From Nevskia ramosa DSM 11499 (GTDB lineage: Bacteria; Pseudomonadota; Gammaproteobacteria; Nevskiales; Nevskiaceae), in NCBI RefSeq assembly GCF_000420645.1, contig NZ_ATVI01000011.1:170578-234577 (forward strand): a DNA stretch of 64,000 nucleotides. Reading direction: 5' to 3'. Within the stretch, counting starts at the first letter, position 1. The number at the start of each line of letters is the position of its first letter. Shown here one piece after another: positions 18,644 through 28,586 of this stretch. The notes under the pieces were generated by a model that saw nothing but the letters and a program-made list of their open reading frames with translations, had not been told where the DNA came from and searched no databases. Both the position numbers and the translations under genes were made by a program.

Positions 18644-20455
18644 ATGAACGCTCTCAATTCGCCGCAGGCGGCCGACGCCAGCACTCGCCGTGTCGATGTC
18701 CCGCTGAACCTGGACACGGTGCTGTCGACCCTGATCGCCGATGGCCTCTGCACGCAGGCCGCGGCGCAGGCCTTGCTCGCCAAGCCGTTGCTGCGCGGCG
18801 AGCATCGGCATCCACTGGTGCGGGTCGCGGCTTGCGACTGGGACAACCCCACGCTACCGGGCCGCAAGCTGACCCTGGAAGCACTGATGCAATGGCTCGC
18901 TGGCCGCGCCGGCCTGCCCTATCTGCGCATCGATCCGCTCGGCATCGAAGTCGCGCGGATCACCACGGTGATGCCGTACGCCTATGCGTCGCGGCTGAAG
19001 ATCCTGCCGATCAAGGTGCAGGGCAGCGAGGTGACGATCGCCACCAGCGAGCCCTGGGTGTTCGACTGGGTGCACGATCTGAAGCAGGCGCTGAAGCTCG
19101 ACATCAAGCGCGTGGTCGCCAATCCGATCGACATCGATCGTTATCTGGTCGAGTTCTATGCGCTGGCCCGCTCGGTGAAAGCCAGCGGCGAGGAACGCGC
19201 GAAGCTAGTCAGCTTCGGCAGCGCGCGTTCGCTGGAACAGCTGACCGATCTCGGCCGCCGCGGCCAGCTGACGGCCGATGATTCGCACGTCGTCAACATC
19301 GTCGACTGGCTGCTGCAGTACGCCTTCGAATCGCGCGCCAGCGACATCCATCTGGAGCCGCGTCGCGACAGCGGCAACGTGCGCTTCCGCATCGACGGCG
19401 TGCTTCACGAGGTCTACCAGATCCCGGCGCCAGTGATGGTCGCGGTGACCAGCCGGATCAAGATCCTCGGCCGCATGGATGTCGCCGAGAAGCGCAAGCC
19501 GCAGGACGGCCGGATCAAGACCCGCTCGCCAGATGGCAAGGAGATCGAACTGCGTTGTTCGAGCCTGCCGACCGCGTTCGGCGAGAAGCTGGTCATGCGC
19601 ATCTTCGACCCCGAAGTGCTGGTCAAGGATTTCCGCCAGCTCGGCTTCAACGAGGCCGAGGCCAAGGCCTGGGCAGCGATGATCGAGCAGCCGAACGGCA
19701 TCGTGCTGGTCACCGGCCCGACCGGCTCGGGCAAGACCACGACGCTCTACTCATCGCTGAAGCAACTGGCGACACCGCAGGTCAACGTCTGCACGATCGA
19801 AGACCCGATCGAACTCGTCGACGGCAGCTTCAACCAGATGCAGGTGCAGCCGAACATCGAACTGGGCTTCGCAGAAGGCATCCGGGCGCTGATGCGCCAG
19901 GACCCGGACATCATCATGGTCGGCGAAATCCGCGATCTGGAAACTGCCGAGATCGCGATCCAGGCGGCGCTCACCGGCCATCTGGTGCTGTCGACGCTGC
20001 ACACCAATGACGCGCCGAGCGCGATCAGCCGTTTGCTCGATCTGGGCGTGCCGGGTTATCTGATCAAGTCGACCTTGCTCGGTGTGGTGGCCCAGCGCCT
20101 GGTGCGCAAGCTGTGCCCGCACTGCAAGCGCGCTGCGGTGATCGAGCCCGAGCGCTGGGCCGAGATCAGCGGCGGCTGGCCGATCGACCGGCCGGCGCAG
20201 ATCTACGCGCCGGTGGGCTGCCTGGAATGCCGCGAAACCGGCTATCTGGGCCGGGTCGGCATCTACGAGATCATGCCGCTGTCGGCGACCTTGAACGCCG
20301 CGATCAGCGCGACCACCGATCTGCTGCTGCTGCGCCAGCAGGCGCTCAAGGACGGCATGATGCCGCTGCGCATCGCTGGCTGCGTGAAGCTGGCCGAAGG
20401 CGTCACCAGCGTCGAGGAAGTGCTCGGTCTGGCGGCGTTCACGAAGGTCACTTAA
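18644..20455 (+). CDS. GspE/PilB-family secretion/pilus assembly ATPase
   Basis: The 603-residue hexameric ATPase would drive type II secretion or type IV pilus extension from the cytoplasmic face. An MshEN-type N-terminal domain (residues about 20-180) precedes the ATPase core. The core has an arginine-finger region SDIHLEPRRDSGNVRFRIDG, Walker A GPTGSGKTTTLY, the Asp box EDPIEL, Walker B-like IIMVGEIRD and the His box LHTNDA. A tetracysteine zinc module (LCPHCK, CLECRETGYLGRVGIYE) follows. The ATG at 18644 was chosen over longer frames because upstream sequence belongs to the MITE-like element. No ribosome-binding site is obvious. No gspF/pilC follows, so it is an orphan of its machinery. 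Confidence 0.88.
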   Translation: MNALNSPQAADASTRRVDVPLNLDTVLSTLIADGLCTQAAAQALLAKPLLRGEHRHPLVRVAACDWDNPTLPGRKLTLEALMQWLAGRAGLPYLRIDPLGIEVARITTVMPYAYASRLKILPIKVQGSEVTIATSEPWVFDWVHDLKQALKLDIKRVVANPIDIDRYLVEFYALARSVKASGEERAKLVSFGSARSLEQLTDLGRRGQLTADDSHVVNIVDWLLQYAFESRASDIHLEPRRDSGNVRFRIDGVLHEVYQIPAPVMVAVTSRIKILGRMDVAEKRKPQDGRIKTRSPDGKEIELRCSSLPTAFGEKLVMRIFDPEVLVKDFRQLGFNEAEAKAWAAMIEQPNGIVLVTGPTGSGKTTTLYSSLKQLATPQVNVCTIEDPIELVDGSFNQMQVQPNIELGFAEGIRALMRQDPDIIMVGEIRDLETAEIAIQAALTGHLVLSTLHTNDAPSAISRLLDLGVPGYLIKSTLLGVVAQRLVRKLCPHCKRAAVIEPERWAEISGGWPIDRPAQIYAPVGCLECRETGYLGRVGIYEIMPLSATLNAAISATTDLLLLRQQALKDGMMPLRIAGCVKLAEGVTSVEEVLGLAAFTKVT

Positions 20456-20541
20456 GCACCATCGCTTTAACGCGATCGCCATCGGCCGTTCACGTTCGAT
20501 GGACATCATCGGCGGTTCATCCCTCAACTGGAGAACCGACG

Positions 20542-21801
20542 ATGAACCGAGCTTTGCGCAGATCGCTGTTTGCCGTGGCTGTTGCCGGCGTGCTGCATGT
20601 CGAAACCGCTGCCGCCGCCGTGACCCTGCTGGGCACCGGCGCGATTTCCGGCACCGCCACCGACCAGTCCGGCCTCACCGGCGTGCTCGAAGACGGCGTC
20701 ACCCTGAAGAACCAGATCGGCGGCTTCGGCTCGGCGTTCACCTATACCGGTCGCGGCCTGAGCTTCATCGCCACCCCGGATCGTGGCCCGGCAGACGGCA
20801 ACAGCAGCTACATCGACCGCATCTACCGCATCGACATCGGCGTGCGCCAGATCGCCCCGTACGGCACCAACGCCTTCCAGTTCACGCCGGCGGTCGTCCA
20901 GACCCTGCTGCTCAGCAATGAAGCCGGCCAGCCGCTGACCGGCAGCAACGCCGCGTTCGACGCCACCGGCTCGACCGACAGCCTGCGCTTCGATCCGGAA
21001 GGCATCCGCATCGACGCCTGTGGCACCAGCGCCTACGTTTCCGACGAATACGGCCCGTACCTGTACTCGTTCGACCTGGCCACCGGCAAGCGCACCGGCT
21101 CGGTGAAGCTGCCGACCAAGCTGCTGATCGATGCCGCTTCGGCCAACCCGGCCAGCGAACTGAGCAACAACGCGTTCGGCCGTCAGGCCAACCGCGGCAT
21201 GGAAGGCCTGGCGATCAGCCCGGATGGCAGCAAGCTTTACGGCTTGATGCAGAACGCGCTGATCCAGGACGGCGCTCTGAGCCCGACCAACGCCCGCGTC
21301 AGCACCAACTCCCGCCTGGTCGAAATCACCCTGGCAACCGGCGCGCTGCGCGAGTTCTATTACCCGCTCGATGCCGCCGGCTACGGCCTGAACGAAATCC
21401 TGGCGATCAACGACCACGAGTTCCTGGTCATCGAGCGTGACGGCCGCGCCGGTGCTGCCGCCCAGTTCAAGCGCATCTTCAAGATCGACATCAATGGCGC
21501 CAGCGACATCCGCAACATCAAGTCGCTGCCGGCGACCGAGATTCCCGCCGGCGTGGTACCGGTGACCAAGACGCCGTTCATCGATCTGCTCAGCCCGGCG
21601 TTTGGCCTGGCAGGCGCCAGCTTCCCGGAGAAGATCGAAGGCCTGGCGTTCGGCCCGACCCTGCCGACCGGCCAGCGCACCTTGCTGGTCACCTCCGACA
21701 ACGACTTCTTCGCCAACCAGAACTCGAACATCTTCGTGTTCGGTGTCGATGCCGCCGATCTGCCGGGTTATCAGGCGCAGCAGGTGCGCAGCTGCCAGTA
21801 A
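20542..21801 (+). CDS. Secreted phytase-like esterase-domain protein
   Basis: The 419-residue protein starts at ATG 20542 and has a signal peptide (ALRRSLFAVAVAGVLHVETAAAA). The mature part reads like the esterase-like activity of phytase family (PF13449): GRGLSFIATPDRGP, LRFDPEGIRI, AYVSDEYGPYLYSFD, RQANRGMEGLAISPDG, and KIEGLAFGPTLP. A periplasmic or secreted beta-propeller with phosphoesterase activity is the inferred role. Its position convergent to the pst operon fits phosphate scavenging, although I see no Pho box immediately upstream. A strong terminator follows. Confidence 0.8.
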   Translation: MNRALRRSLFAVAVAGVLHVETAAAAVTLLGTGAISGTATDQSGLTGVLEDGVTLKNQIGGFGSAFTYTGRGLSFIATPDRGPADGNSSYIDRIYRIDIGVRQIAPYGTNAFQFTPAVVQTLLLSNEAGQPLTGSNAAFDATGSTDSLRFDPEGIRIDACGTSAYVSDEYGPYLYSFDLATGKRTGSVKLPTKLLIDAASANPASELSNNAFGRQANRGMEGLAISPDGSKLYGLMQNALIQDGALSPTNARVSTNSRLVEITLATGALREFYYPLDAAGYGLNEILAINDHEFLVIERDGRAGAAAQFKRIFKIDINGASDIRNIKSLPATEIPAGVVPVTKTPFIDLLSPAFGLAGASFPEKIEGLAFGPTLPTGQRTLLVTSDNDFFANQNSNIFVFGVDAADLPGYQAQQVRSCQ

Positions 21802-21827
21802 GCCGCCGATAGCTTCGGGCGGATATG

Positions 21828-21853
21828 AAAAACCCCGCTTCGGCGGGGTTTTT
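21828..21853 (+). terminator. Rho-independent terminator after the phytase-like gene
   Basis: CCCCGC (21833-21838) and GCGGGG (21843-21848) enclose TTCG, flanked by five A and five T. It is symmetrical, so it can terminate both the plus gene ending at 21801 and the pst operon read from the right. Confidence 0.92.
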
Positions 21854-21869
21854 CTTTGCGGCGTAACGC

Positions 21870-21904
21870 CTGAATCTTCGCGGGCGAAGCTCGCGAAGAT
21901 TCAG
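21870..21904. repeat. Perfect 13-bp inverted repeat at the pstB 3' end
   Basis: CTGAATCTTCGCG (21870-21882) is repeated inverted at 21892-21904, overlapping the last codons of pstB. It has no T-run and probably stabilises the pst mRNA 3' end or aids termination at the adjacent hairpin. Confidence 0.65.
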
Positions 21905-22737
21905 CCGAATCGACCCGTGATGTAGTCCTCGGTCTTCGATTCCTTCGGCTTGGTGAATACCTGGCTGGTTTCACCGAACTCGACCAGTTCGCCGAGATAC
22001 ATGAACGCCGTGAAGTCGGCGACGCGGGCGGCCTGCTGCATGTTGTGGGTGACGATACAGATCGTGTAATCGCTCTTCAGCTGATAGATCAGTTCTTCGA
22101 CCTTGGCCGTGGCGATTGGATCGAGCGCCGAGGTCGGCTCATCGAGCAACAGCACTTCCGGGCGCACGGCGATCGAGCGGGCGATGCACAGGCGCTGCTG
22201 CTGACCGCCCGAAAGGCCCAGGCCGCTCTGGTTCAGCTTGTCCTTCACTTCGTCCCACAGCGCGCCGCGCTTCAGCGCCGTTTCAACGCGATCGTCGAGC
22301 TCGGACTTCGGCACCTTTTCGTACAGACGAATGCCGAAGGCGATGTTGTCGTAGATCGACATCGGGAACGGCGTCGGCTTCTGGAAGACCATGCCGATGC
22401 GCGCGCGCAGCAGGTTCAGATCCTGTTTCGGGTCCAGCAGGTTCTTGCCTTCGAACAGGATTTCGCCTTCCGCCCGCTGCTTCGGGTAAAGGTCGTACAT
22501 GCGGTTGAAGATGCGCAGCAGGGTCGACTTGCCGCAGCCGGAGGGGCCGATCAGCGCGGTGACCTTCTTGTCGTAGATCGGCATCGAAATCGACTTCAGC
22601 GCCCGGTAGTCGCCGTAGTAGAAGTTGACGTCGCGCACCGAGACCTTCTCGTTCATCGGCAGCTTCGGCGCGCTGGTATCGCGCGGAGTGAGATACGGCC
22701 GCTGCGTCGAAATCGGTGCGGGATTGGCTTCGTTCAT
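21901..22737 (-). CDS. pstB: Phosphate ABC transporter ATP-binding protein
   Basis: The 278-residue ATPase energises phosphate import. It has Walker [13 protein letters not shown], the PstB-typical FNRMYDLYP, the ABC signature [14 protein letters not shown], Walker [14 protein letters not shown] and the switch His in IVTHNMQQA. The start was taken as the ATG at 22737, four bases after the pstA stop; an internal MNEKVSV start is possible because the first ~27 residues are not conserved. It is the last gene of pstSCAB. phoU is not next to it. Confidence 0.95.
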   Translation of the reverse strand: MNEANPAPISTQRPYLTPRDTSAPKLPMNEKVSVRDVNFYYGDYRALKSISMPIYDKKVTALIGPSGCGKSTLLRIFNRMYDLYPKQRAEGEILFEGKNLLDPKQDLNLLRARIGMVFQKPTPFPMSIYDNIAFGIRLYEKVPKSELDDRVETALKRGALWDEVKDKLNQSGLGLSGGQQQRLCIARSIAVRPEVLLLDEPTSALDPIATAKVEELIYQLKSDYTICIVTHNMQQAARVADFTAFMYLGELVEFGETSQVFTKPKESKTEDYITGRFG

Positions 22738-22741
22738 GGCG

Positions 22742-23605
22742 TCAGTTCTTCTTCGAATTCTGGGTCGACAGCGCGCGGGCACCGATATTCAGGATCAGTA
22801 CCGTCATCGTGATCAGCAGTGCTGCCGTCCAGGCCAGCTGCTGCCACTCAGGATAGGGACTCAGTGCGAACTGGAAGATGACAACCGGCAGATTGGCCAT
22901 CGGTGCGTTCATGTTGGTGGACATGAACTGGTTGTTGAGGGCGGTGAACAGCAGTGGCGCGGTCTCGCCGGTGACGCGGGCAATGGCGAGCAGCACGCCG
23001 GTGACCATGCCGGCCTTGGCAGCGCGGTAGCAGACCTTGGAAATCACCAGCCAGCGCGGTGAGCCGAGCGCGGCAGCAGCTTCGCGCAGGCCATCCGGCA
23101 CCAGCAGCAGCATGTCTTCTGTGGTGCGCACCACCACCGGCAGCACGAGCAGCGCCAGCGCGACACCGCCGGCCCAGGCCGAGAAGTGGCCCATGGTCAC
23201 CACCATGACTTCGTAGACGAACAGGCCGATGACGATCGACGGTGCCGACAGCAGGATGTCGTTGATGAAGCGGACGACCGTGGTCAGCCAGGTGTTGCGG
23301 CCGTACTCGGCCATGTAGGTGCCGGCGAGGATGCCGATCGGCGTGCCCAGCGCGGTGCCGAGCAGGGTCATCACCACGCTGCCGAAGATCGCATTCAGGA
23401 TGCCGCCAGCACTGCCTGGCGGCGGCGTGTTCTCGGTGAACACCGCGAGGTTCAGACCACCGACGCCGCGGTACACGAGCGTGCCGAGGATCAGCAACAG
23501 CACGAACATGCCGGAGACCGCGGCCGCCCAGGACAGCACCATCAGCAGGCGGCTGACGAAGCGGCGGCGGTTGTACATCGCCATGTTGAACGCATGTGGC
23601 TGCAT
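22742..23605 (-). CDS. pstA: Phosphate ABC transporter permease
   Basis: The 287-residue inner-membrane permease has six hydrophobic segments and the PstA pattern: [49 protein letters not shown], and the EAA loop [16 protein letters not shown]. It pairs with PstC to form the channel. The gene lies between pstC and pstB with only a few bases of spacing. Confidence 0.95.
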   Translation of the reverse strand: MQPHAFNMAMYNRRRFVSRLLMVLSWAAAVSGMFVLLLILGTLVYRGVGGLNLAVFTENTPPPGSAGGILNAIFGSVVMTLLGTALGTPIGILAGTYMAEYGRNTWLTTVVRFINDILLSAPSIVIGLFVYEVMVVTMGHFSAWAGGVALALLVLPVVVRTTEDMLLLVPDGLREAAAALGSPRWLVISKVCYRAAKAGMVTGVLLAIARVTGETAPLLFTALNNQFMSTNMNAPMANLPVVIFQFALSPYPEWQQLAWTAALLITMTVLILNIGARALSTQNSKKN

Positions 23606-23610
23606 GGCGG

Positions 23611-24597
23611 TTATCCGGCTTTCTGCTTGAGGCGATAGAGCATGTAGCGAGCGATCGCCAGCACGATGAAGGTGATCACGAACAGCAGCAGGCCGAGCGC
23701 GATCAGGCTGGACGAATACAGCTCGGTCTCGGCTTCGGTGAACTCGTTGGCGATCGATGCGGAAATGGTCGTGCCGGGTGCCAGGATCGAACCGGAGATG
23801 CGGTGGGCGTTGCCGATCACGAAAGTGACCGCCATCGTTTCACCGAGTGCGCGGCCCAGGCCGAGCATGACGCCGCCGATGACGCCGGTGCGGGTGAACG
23901 GCAGCACCACCTTGGTGACCACTTCCCAGGTCGTGCAGCCGAGACCGTAGGCGGATTCCTTGAGCACCGGCGGCACGGTCTCGAAGACGTCGCGGGTGAC
24001 CGAGGTGATGTACGGCAGCACCATGATGCTGAGGATGATGCCGGCCGTGAACACGCCGATGCCGTAGGGCGGGCCGGCAAACATCGCGCCGAGGAAAGGC
24101 ACGCCTTCGAAGGCTTCGATGACCACCGGTTGCACGTGCACCTGCAGGAACGGCGCGAGTACGAACAGGCCCCAGATGCCGTAGATGATCGACGGGATGC
24201 CAGCCAGCAGTTCGATGGCCGTGGAGATGCTGCGCTTCAGGCTCGGCGGACAGAGTTCGGTGAGAAAGATCGCGATGCCAAGGCTGATCGGAATGCCGAT
24301 CACCATGGCGATCAACGAAGTGATGATGGTGCCGTAGACCGGCGCCAGTGCGCCGAACTTCTCGGTCACCGGGTTCCATTTTTCGGTGGTCAGAAAATCA
24401 AAACCGAAAGTCTTGAAGGCCAGCCACGAGCCATTGATCAAGGTCACGATCACACCCGTGAGCAGCAGCAGCACGGTGATCGCGGCGATCCGCGTAGCGG
24501 AACGCAGCACGGCATCCCAGAGGGTGTGACGACGCAATCCGGCCGACGAGATGGACTGCATAGAGGCCTGATTCGCCACGGAGGCAACCTGGTTCAC
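23611..24597 (-). CDS. pstC: Phosphate ABC transporter permease
   Basis: The 328-residue permease has a cytoplasmic N-terminal extension, then [16 protein letters not shown] and [20 protein letters not shown] typical of PstC, the conserved [20 protein letters not shown], and the EAA loop [16 protein letters not shown]. It ends five bases before pstA begins. A hairpin in the 74-bp pstS-pstC gap probably reduces its expression relative to pstS. Confidence 0.95.
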   Translation of the reverse strand: MNQVASVANQASMQSISSAGLRRHTLWDAVLRSATRIAAITVLLLLTGVIVTLINGSWLAFKTFGFDFLTTEKWNPVTEKFGALAPVYGTIITSLIAMVIGIPISLGIAIFLTELCPPSLKRSISTAIELLAGIPSIIYGIWGLFVLAPFLQVHVQPVVIEAFEGVPFLGAMFAGPPYGIGVFTAGIILSIMVLPYITSVTRDVFETVPPVLKESAYGLGCTTWEVVTKVVLPFTRTGVIGGVMLGLGRALGETMAVTFVIGNAHRISGSILAPGTTISASIANEFTEAETELYSSSLIALGLLLFVITFIVLAIARYMLYRLKQKAG

Positions 24598-24627
24598 GGA
24601 AGGATTCCCCGGACTTTACACAAAGAA

Positions 24628-24653
24628 GGGAGACCGGCCATAGCCGACCTCCC
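24628..24653 (-). promoter_or_regulatory. Intercistronic hairpin (attenuator) between pstS and pstC
   Basis: GGGAG and CCGGC at 24628-24639 pair imperfectly with GCCG and CTCCC at 24643-24653 around CATA. Read on the minus strand it is followed by a T-rich tract (TTCTTTGTG). Such partial terminators commonly let the binding-protein gene be expressed above the permease genes. Confidence 0.55.
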
Positions 24654-24671
24654 TCGGGATCATTCGGCGGT

Positions 24672-25727
24672 TTACTTGAAGACGGCCTGACCTGCCTTGT
24701 CCTTGATGTTGGCCTTCCAGGAGGCCTGGATCAGCTTGACCACCGCCTCGGGCATCGGCACGTAGTCCAGATCGTCGGCCTGCTTGGCACCGGCGGCCGA
24801 CATCGACCAGTCGAAGAACTTCAGCGCTTCGCCGACAGTCGCCGGATCGGACGGCTGCTTGTACATCAGCACGAACACGGCACCGGTGATCGGCCAGCTC
24901 TGGGCACCGGGCTGATCGGTCAGGATGACGTAGAAGCCGGGCGCCGAATCCCAGTTGGCATTGGAGGCGGCAGCCTTGAAGGTGTCGGCCTCCGGAGCGA
25001 CGGTGCCGCCGCTCTTGTTGATCATCTTGGTGTACGTCAGCTTGTTCTGCTTGGCGTAGGCGTACTCGATGTAACCGATCGAGCCCTTGGTTTGCTTGAC
25101 CACGCCGGCAACGCCTTCATTGCCCTTGGCGCCGATACCGGTCGGCCACTCGACGGCGGAATTGGCACCCACGGCTTCACGCCATTCCGAATTGGTCTTC
25201 GCGAGGTAGTCGGTAAACAGGAACGTGGTGCCCGAACCATCCGAACGATGGACAACGGCGATCTTGGTCTTCGGCAGCTTGGCCGACGGGTTCAGCGCGA
25301 CGATCGCCTTGTCGTCCCAGGCGGTGATCTGGCCGAGGAAGATGCGCGAAATGAGGTCGGAACTCAGCACCAGGTCGCCCGGATTGATTCCATCGACATT
25401 GATGACCGGCACGACACCGCCCATCACGGCCGGGAACTGCGTCAGGCCGGCTTCGTTGAGTTCTTCGATTTTCAGCGGCTTGTCGGAAGCGCCGAAGGTG
25501 ACGGTCTTGGCCTTGATCTGCTTGATGCCGCCGCCCGAACCGATCGACTGATAGTTGAGGCCGATGTCGGTGTCTTTCTTGTAGGTATCCGCCCACTTCG
25601 AGGCGATCGGATAGAAAAAGGTTGATCCGGCGCCGGATATGTCGGCAGCCAGCGCCATCGGCGCGATGAAGGTGACGGCCGCGCCAAGCACGAAGGTACG
25701 CAGCGCAGCTTTGTTGATGAGACTCAC
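24672..25727 (-). CDS. pstS: Periplasmic phosphate-binding protein
   Basis: The 351-residue protein has a signal peptide (ALRTFVLGAAVTFIAPMALA) and the PstS ligand-binding motifs ISGAGSTFFYPIASKWAD, SIGSGGGIKQI, FGASDKPL and VHRSDGSGTTFLFTDYL. It captures inorganic phosphate in the periplasm for PstCAB. A GGAG ribosome-binding site precedes the ATG. A Pho box about 145 bases upstream indicates PhoB control. Confidence 0.97.
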   Translation of the reverse strand: MSLINKAALRTFVLGAAVTFIAPMALAADISGAGSTFFYPIASKWADTYKKDTDIGLNYQSIGSGGGIKQIKAKTVTFGASDKPLKIEELNEAGLTQFPAVMGGVVPVINVDGINPGDLVLSSDLISRIFLGQITAWDDKAIVALNPSAKLPKTKIAVVHRSDGSGTTFLFTDYLAKTNSEWREAVGANSAVEWPTGIGAKGNEGVAGVVKQTKGSIGYIEYAYAKQNKLTYTKMINKSGGTVAPEADTFKAAASNANWDSAPGFYVILTDQPGAQSWPITGAVFVLMYKQPSDPATVGEALKFFDWSMSAAGAKQADDLDYVPMPEAVVKLIQASWKANIKDKAGQAVFK

Positions 25728-25870
25728 GAATTTCTCCTGAAGGGTTCGGCCCGAAAACCGACCGTAATGTCAGCTACTTAGAGCGTACTGGCGTTGTTTG
25801 ACGGTTTCGTTGCACTGAAACCGGTCAAAGCTTGCCAAAGCACCCGTCAGGCATAGTGTTTGCGACTTTT

Positions 25871-25888
25871 GTGACAGTTGCATGACGG
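25871..25888 (-). promoter_or_regulatory. Pho box upstream of pstS
   Basis: On the minus strand the site reads CCGTCATGCAACTGTCAC. It matches the PhoB box pattern of two CTGTCA-like repeats spaced by 11 bases, with one mismatch in the first repeat. It lies about 145 bp upstream of the pstS start and just downstream of the HMG-CoA synthase stop, so it marks an independent promoter for pstSCAB. Confidence 0.75.
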
Positions 25889-25907
25889 CGTTGACAAAAA
25901 ATCAACG

Positions 25908-27377
25908 CTAGACGCCCAGGTCGTAATAGGCGATCCCGAAATCCTGCAGCGCGCCGGTACGGCGATCGCCGATGCGATTGATGCGGATGCCGCGGCAGGC
26001 AGGTGCAATGCCCGGTGCCGGGCGGCCTTCGTGCAGCGCCGCGTACTGCTCGGCGTTCAGCGCGACGGCGCCATCGAGCGCGCCGGCCAGATGGATGCGG
26101 CTGGCGGCGTCCTGCCAGCCCGGCACGATGCGCGCGGGGATCGCTTCGGAGGCGTCGCCGCTGCCATAGCCGATCAGCAGGATCTCGCGGCCGGCGAGAT
26201 CGCGGCCCGCTTTCGCGGCTTCTTCAAGCCCGGCGGCCAGCCAGCCCGGCAGCGCTGCCGAATACAGGTTGCCCATCGCCATCATCGGCTTCGCACCGAG
26301 GCGCATCTTGTCGTCGACCACCCGCTTGTAGGTGTCGGTCTCGCGGAAGGCTTTCATCAGTCCGGCGGTCAGCGGATACGGTTCGGCGACGGTGCCGTCG
26401 AAGTCCGGCTCGAAGGCGCGCGTGGTCACCGCTGCCATCTCGGCTGCGAGCTGCACCGGATCGACGCCGGACGCCACGCAGTAGCCGTTCAGTTCGTCGG
26501 CACCGAGGGCGCCGTCGGCACCGAGCGCGAACAGGTAGCCGAGCGCCCAGGCCGTGACCGGCATCTTGTGATACGGGCGATGCATGAACACCGCTTCCAG
26601 CTCGCGGAAGTAGCGGCCGTGGGCGCCACCGCGCTTGGCCAGCAGCTGGTCGATCGCCGACAGGGTTTCGTCGACATAGCAGGCGGTCGAGAACTTGCCG
26701 TTGAACACCGGGAAATCGGAAAGGCGACCGCTGACGCTGGTGGTCTGGCCGGCGTAACGCTGGAACGGCTTGCGGAAATCGAGGCCGCGGAAGGTCGAAG
26801 CGCTGCCGCCGTTGCGCAGATCGAGGGCGACGATCTTCGGATCGCGCTCCAGCAGCATGGCGACCGCACCGGCGCCTTGCGTCGGTTCGCCGGAGGAGCC
26901 GCGCTCGTATTCGGCGATGTCGGCAGCAACGACGACGGCCTGACGCTCGGCGCCATCGTGGGCCAGATAGCGCACCGCGCCCTTGAGGCCGTAGACACCG
27001 GCCAGGCAGGCCTGCTTGAACTCCGGCACTTCGCAGTCGCGGGCGATGCGCGGCCGGCCGGTGGCGGCCAGCGCGCGATCGACGAGACCGCGGACGATCA
27101 CCGCACCGGTGGCGTTGTCGACGCTGGACTCGGTGCCCAGCGCCAGATAGCCGATCTTCGCCGGGTCGACGGCATTGCGATCGATCAGCGCCAGCACTGC
27201 GTTGGCGGCCATCGTGTAGACGTCTTCCTCGACACCCGGCACGCGGAAGCTTTCGCCGATCACCGCGCGCGTCTTGTCCCAGCTGTTGCCGGTCCACTCG
27301 CACCATTCGCGCAGGTCCACGCGATACGGCGGCACATAGGCCGCGAAGGCACTGATGCCGAATTCTGCCTTGCTCAT
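25908..27377 (-). CDS. mvaS: Hydroxymethylglutaryl-CoA synthase
   Basis: The 489-residue thiolase-fold enzyme condenses acetyl-CoA with acetoacetyl-CoA to HMG-CoA, the first committed mevalonate step. Visible are the N-terminal GISAFAAYVPPYRV, GTESSVDNATGAV, the catalytic Cys in FKQACLAGVYGL, the His in FMHRPYHKMP and GYGSGDASEA near the C-terminus. It is somewhat longer than the ~390-residue Gram-positive MvaS. It is the last gene of the minus-strand mevalonate/hopanoid run, separated from its pathway partners by hpnH and hpnB. No acetoacetyl-CoA thiolase gene is in the window. Confidence 0.9.
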   Translation of the reverse strand: MSKAEFGISAFAAYVPPYRVDLREWCEWTGNSWDKTRAVIGESFRVPGVEEDVYTMAANAVLALIDRNAVDPAKIGYLALGTESSVDNATGAVIVRGLVDRALAATGRPRIARDCEVPEFKQACLAGVYGLKGAVRYLAHDGAERQAVVVAADIAEYERGSSGEPTQGAGAVAMLLERDPKIVALDLRNGGSASTFRGLDFRKPFQRYAGQTTSVSGRLSDFPVFNGKFSTACYVDETLSAIDQLLAKRGGAHGRYFRELEAVFMHRPYHKMPVTAWALGYLFALGADGALGADELNGYCVASGVDPVQLAAEMAAVTTRAFEPDFDGTVAEPYPLTAGLMKAFRETDTYKRVVDDKMRLGAKPMMAMGNLYSAALPGWLAAGLEEAAKAGRDLAGREILLIGYGSGDASEAIPARIVPGWQDAASRIHLAGALDGAVALNAEQYAALHEGRPAPGIAPACRGIRINRIGDRRTGALQDFGIAYYDLGV

Positions 27378-27411
27378 GTCTTCTCTCTCTTTTTGCAGCG
27401 CCCCACGTCGG

Positions 27412-28542
27412 TCACGGATGGACTTCGTAGGTGCGGTTTTTCCATTTCGAGCGCACGCCGCGCCAGCTCCGGATCGCGGAACTCCACGTCATCCCGAGAT
27501 ACAGCGCCCCAATCAAAGGTGAGGCCAGCGCCCAGAGCGGCGACAGGCCGTAGTAATGCAGGGTCGGCACATAGGCCGCGCACATCGCCAGCAGCGCCAG
27601 CGCGGCCAGCCAGGAGCCATGCGCCAGCGCGACCAGCGGGAACCAGTAGGCCAGCGCGAACAGCGCAGTGACCAGCAGCAGCAGCGGTGTGGAATAGCGC
27701 AGCTGGGTGAAAGCCGAGCGGGCGACCATGTCGTGCACGCTCTTCAGCGTGCCGTAGGGGCGCAAGCTGATGACGCCGCGGCTGAGGCCGATCCAGGTCT
27801 TGTAGCCGCCGTCCTTGACGTGCCGGGCCAGGGTGCAGTCATCGATCAGCGCGCCCTTCAGGCATTCGAAGGCATTGACCTTGCGAAGTGCGGACGTATC
27901 GACCAGCACGCAGCCACCGGCCGCAGCCGCCACCCACTTCGACGGCGAATTCGATACCGCGAACGGATAGATCAGCTTGAAGTAGTAGACGAAGGCCGGC
28001 AGCAGCAGGCGATCCCAGAACGAGGTGCGGCGCAGATCGGCCATCAGGCTGACGAAGTGCGCGCCCCTGGCCCGCTTGTGCGCGAGCAGCGCCGACAGCA
28101 GGCCCGGTTCGAGCGCGATATCGGCATCGAGCAGCAAGGTCATCGCCGTCTTGACCCGCGACTTGCCCTGCTCCAGCGCCCACAGCTTGCCGGCCCAGCC
28201 CTTCGGCAGCGGCTGGCCGGCAATCACTTCGACATTCGGATAGCGACGGGCGATATCGCCGGTGCCGTCATCGGACTGATCGTCGATGACGACGATATTC
28301 AATCCCGCGCCTTGTGCCTGAAGGCTGTCCAGCGTGCGCTCGAGGACTTCGGCCTCGTTGCGGGCCGGAATCAGCACGGTCACGGTATCCATGTCGCCGT
28401 GTCCGCCCTGGCCATCGGGGCCGAAGCCGGTCGGCTCCAGCTGCTCGCGGACGCTCCACGGCCGCCATGGGGCCAGCCACAGGCCGAACCACATGACAGC
28501 CGCAGGAACGGCCAACCAGAACGCGGCATCCATCTCGATCAC
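27412..28542 (-). CDS. hpnB: Hopanoid-associated glycosyltransferase HpnB
   Basis: The 376-residue family 2 glycosyltransferase is membrane bound. An N-terminal TM segment precedes VTVLIPARNEAEVLERTLDSL, the DDQSDDGTG metal motif, the HpnB-typical PLPKGWAGKLWALEQG, LLLDADI and GALIDDCTLA. Three to four C-terminal hydrophobic segments follow. HpnB is found only in hopanoid clusters; its acceptor is not established. It lies 34 bp upstream of the HMG-CoA synthase gene and 44 bp downstream of hpnH. Confidence 0.9.
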   Translation of the reverse strand: MIEMDAAFWLAVPAAVMWFGLWLAPWRPWSVREQLEPTGFGPDGQGGHGDMDTVTVLIPARNEAEVLERTLDSLQAQGAGLNIVVIDDQSDDGTGDIARRYPNVEVIAGQPLPKGWAGKLWALEQGKSRVKTAMTLLLDADIALEPGLLSALLAHKRARGAHFVSLMADLRRTSFWDRLLLPAFVYYFKLIYPFAVSNSPSKWVAAAAGGCVLVDTSALRKVNAFECLKGALIDDCTLARHVKDGGYKTWIGLSRGVISLRPYGTLKSVHDMVARSAFTQLRYSTPLLLLVTALFALAYWFPLVALAHGSWLAALALLAMCAAYVPTLHYYGLSPLWALASPLIGALYLGMTWSSAIRSWRGVRSKWKNRTYEVHP

Positions 28543-28586
28543 CTTTGAAGACCGGCGGTTGCGGAAATCGCAGCTGCCGACTAGCC

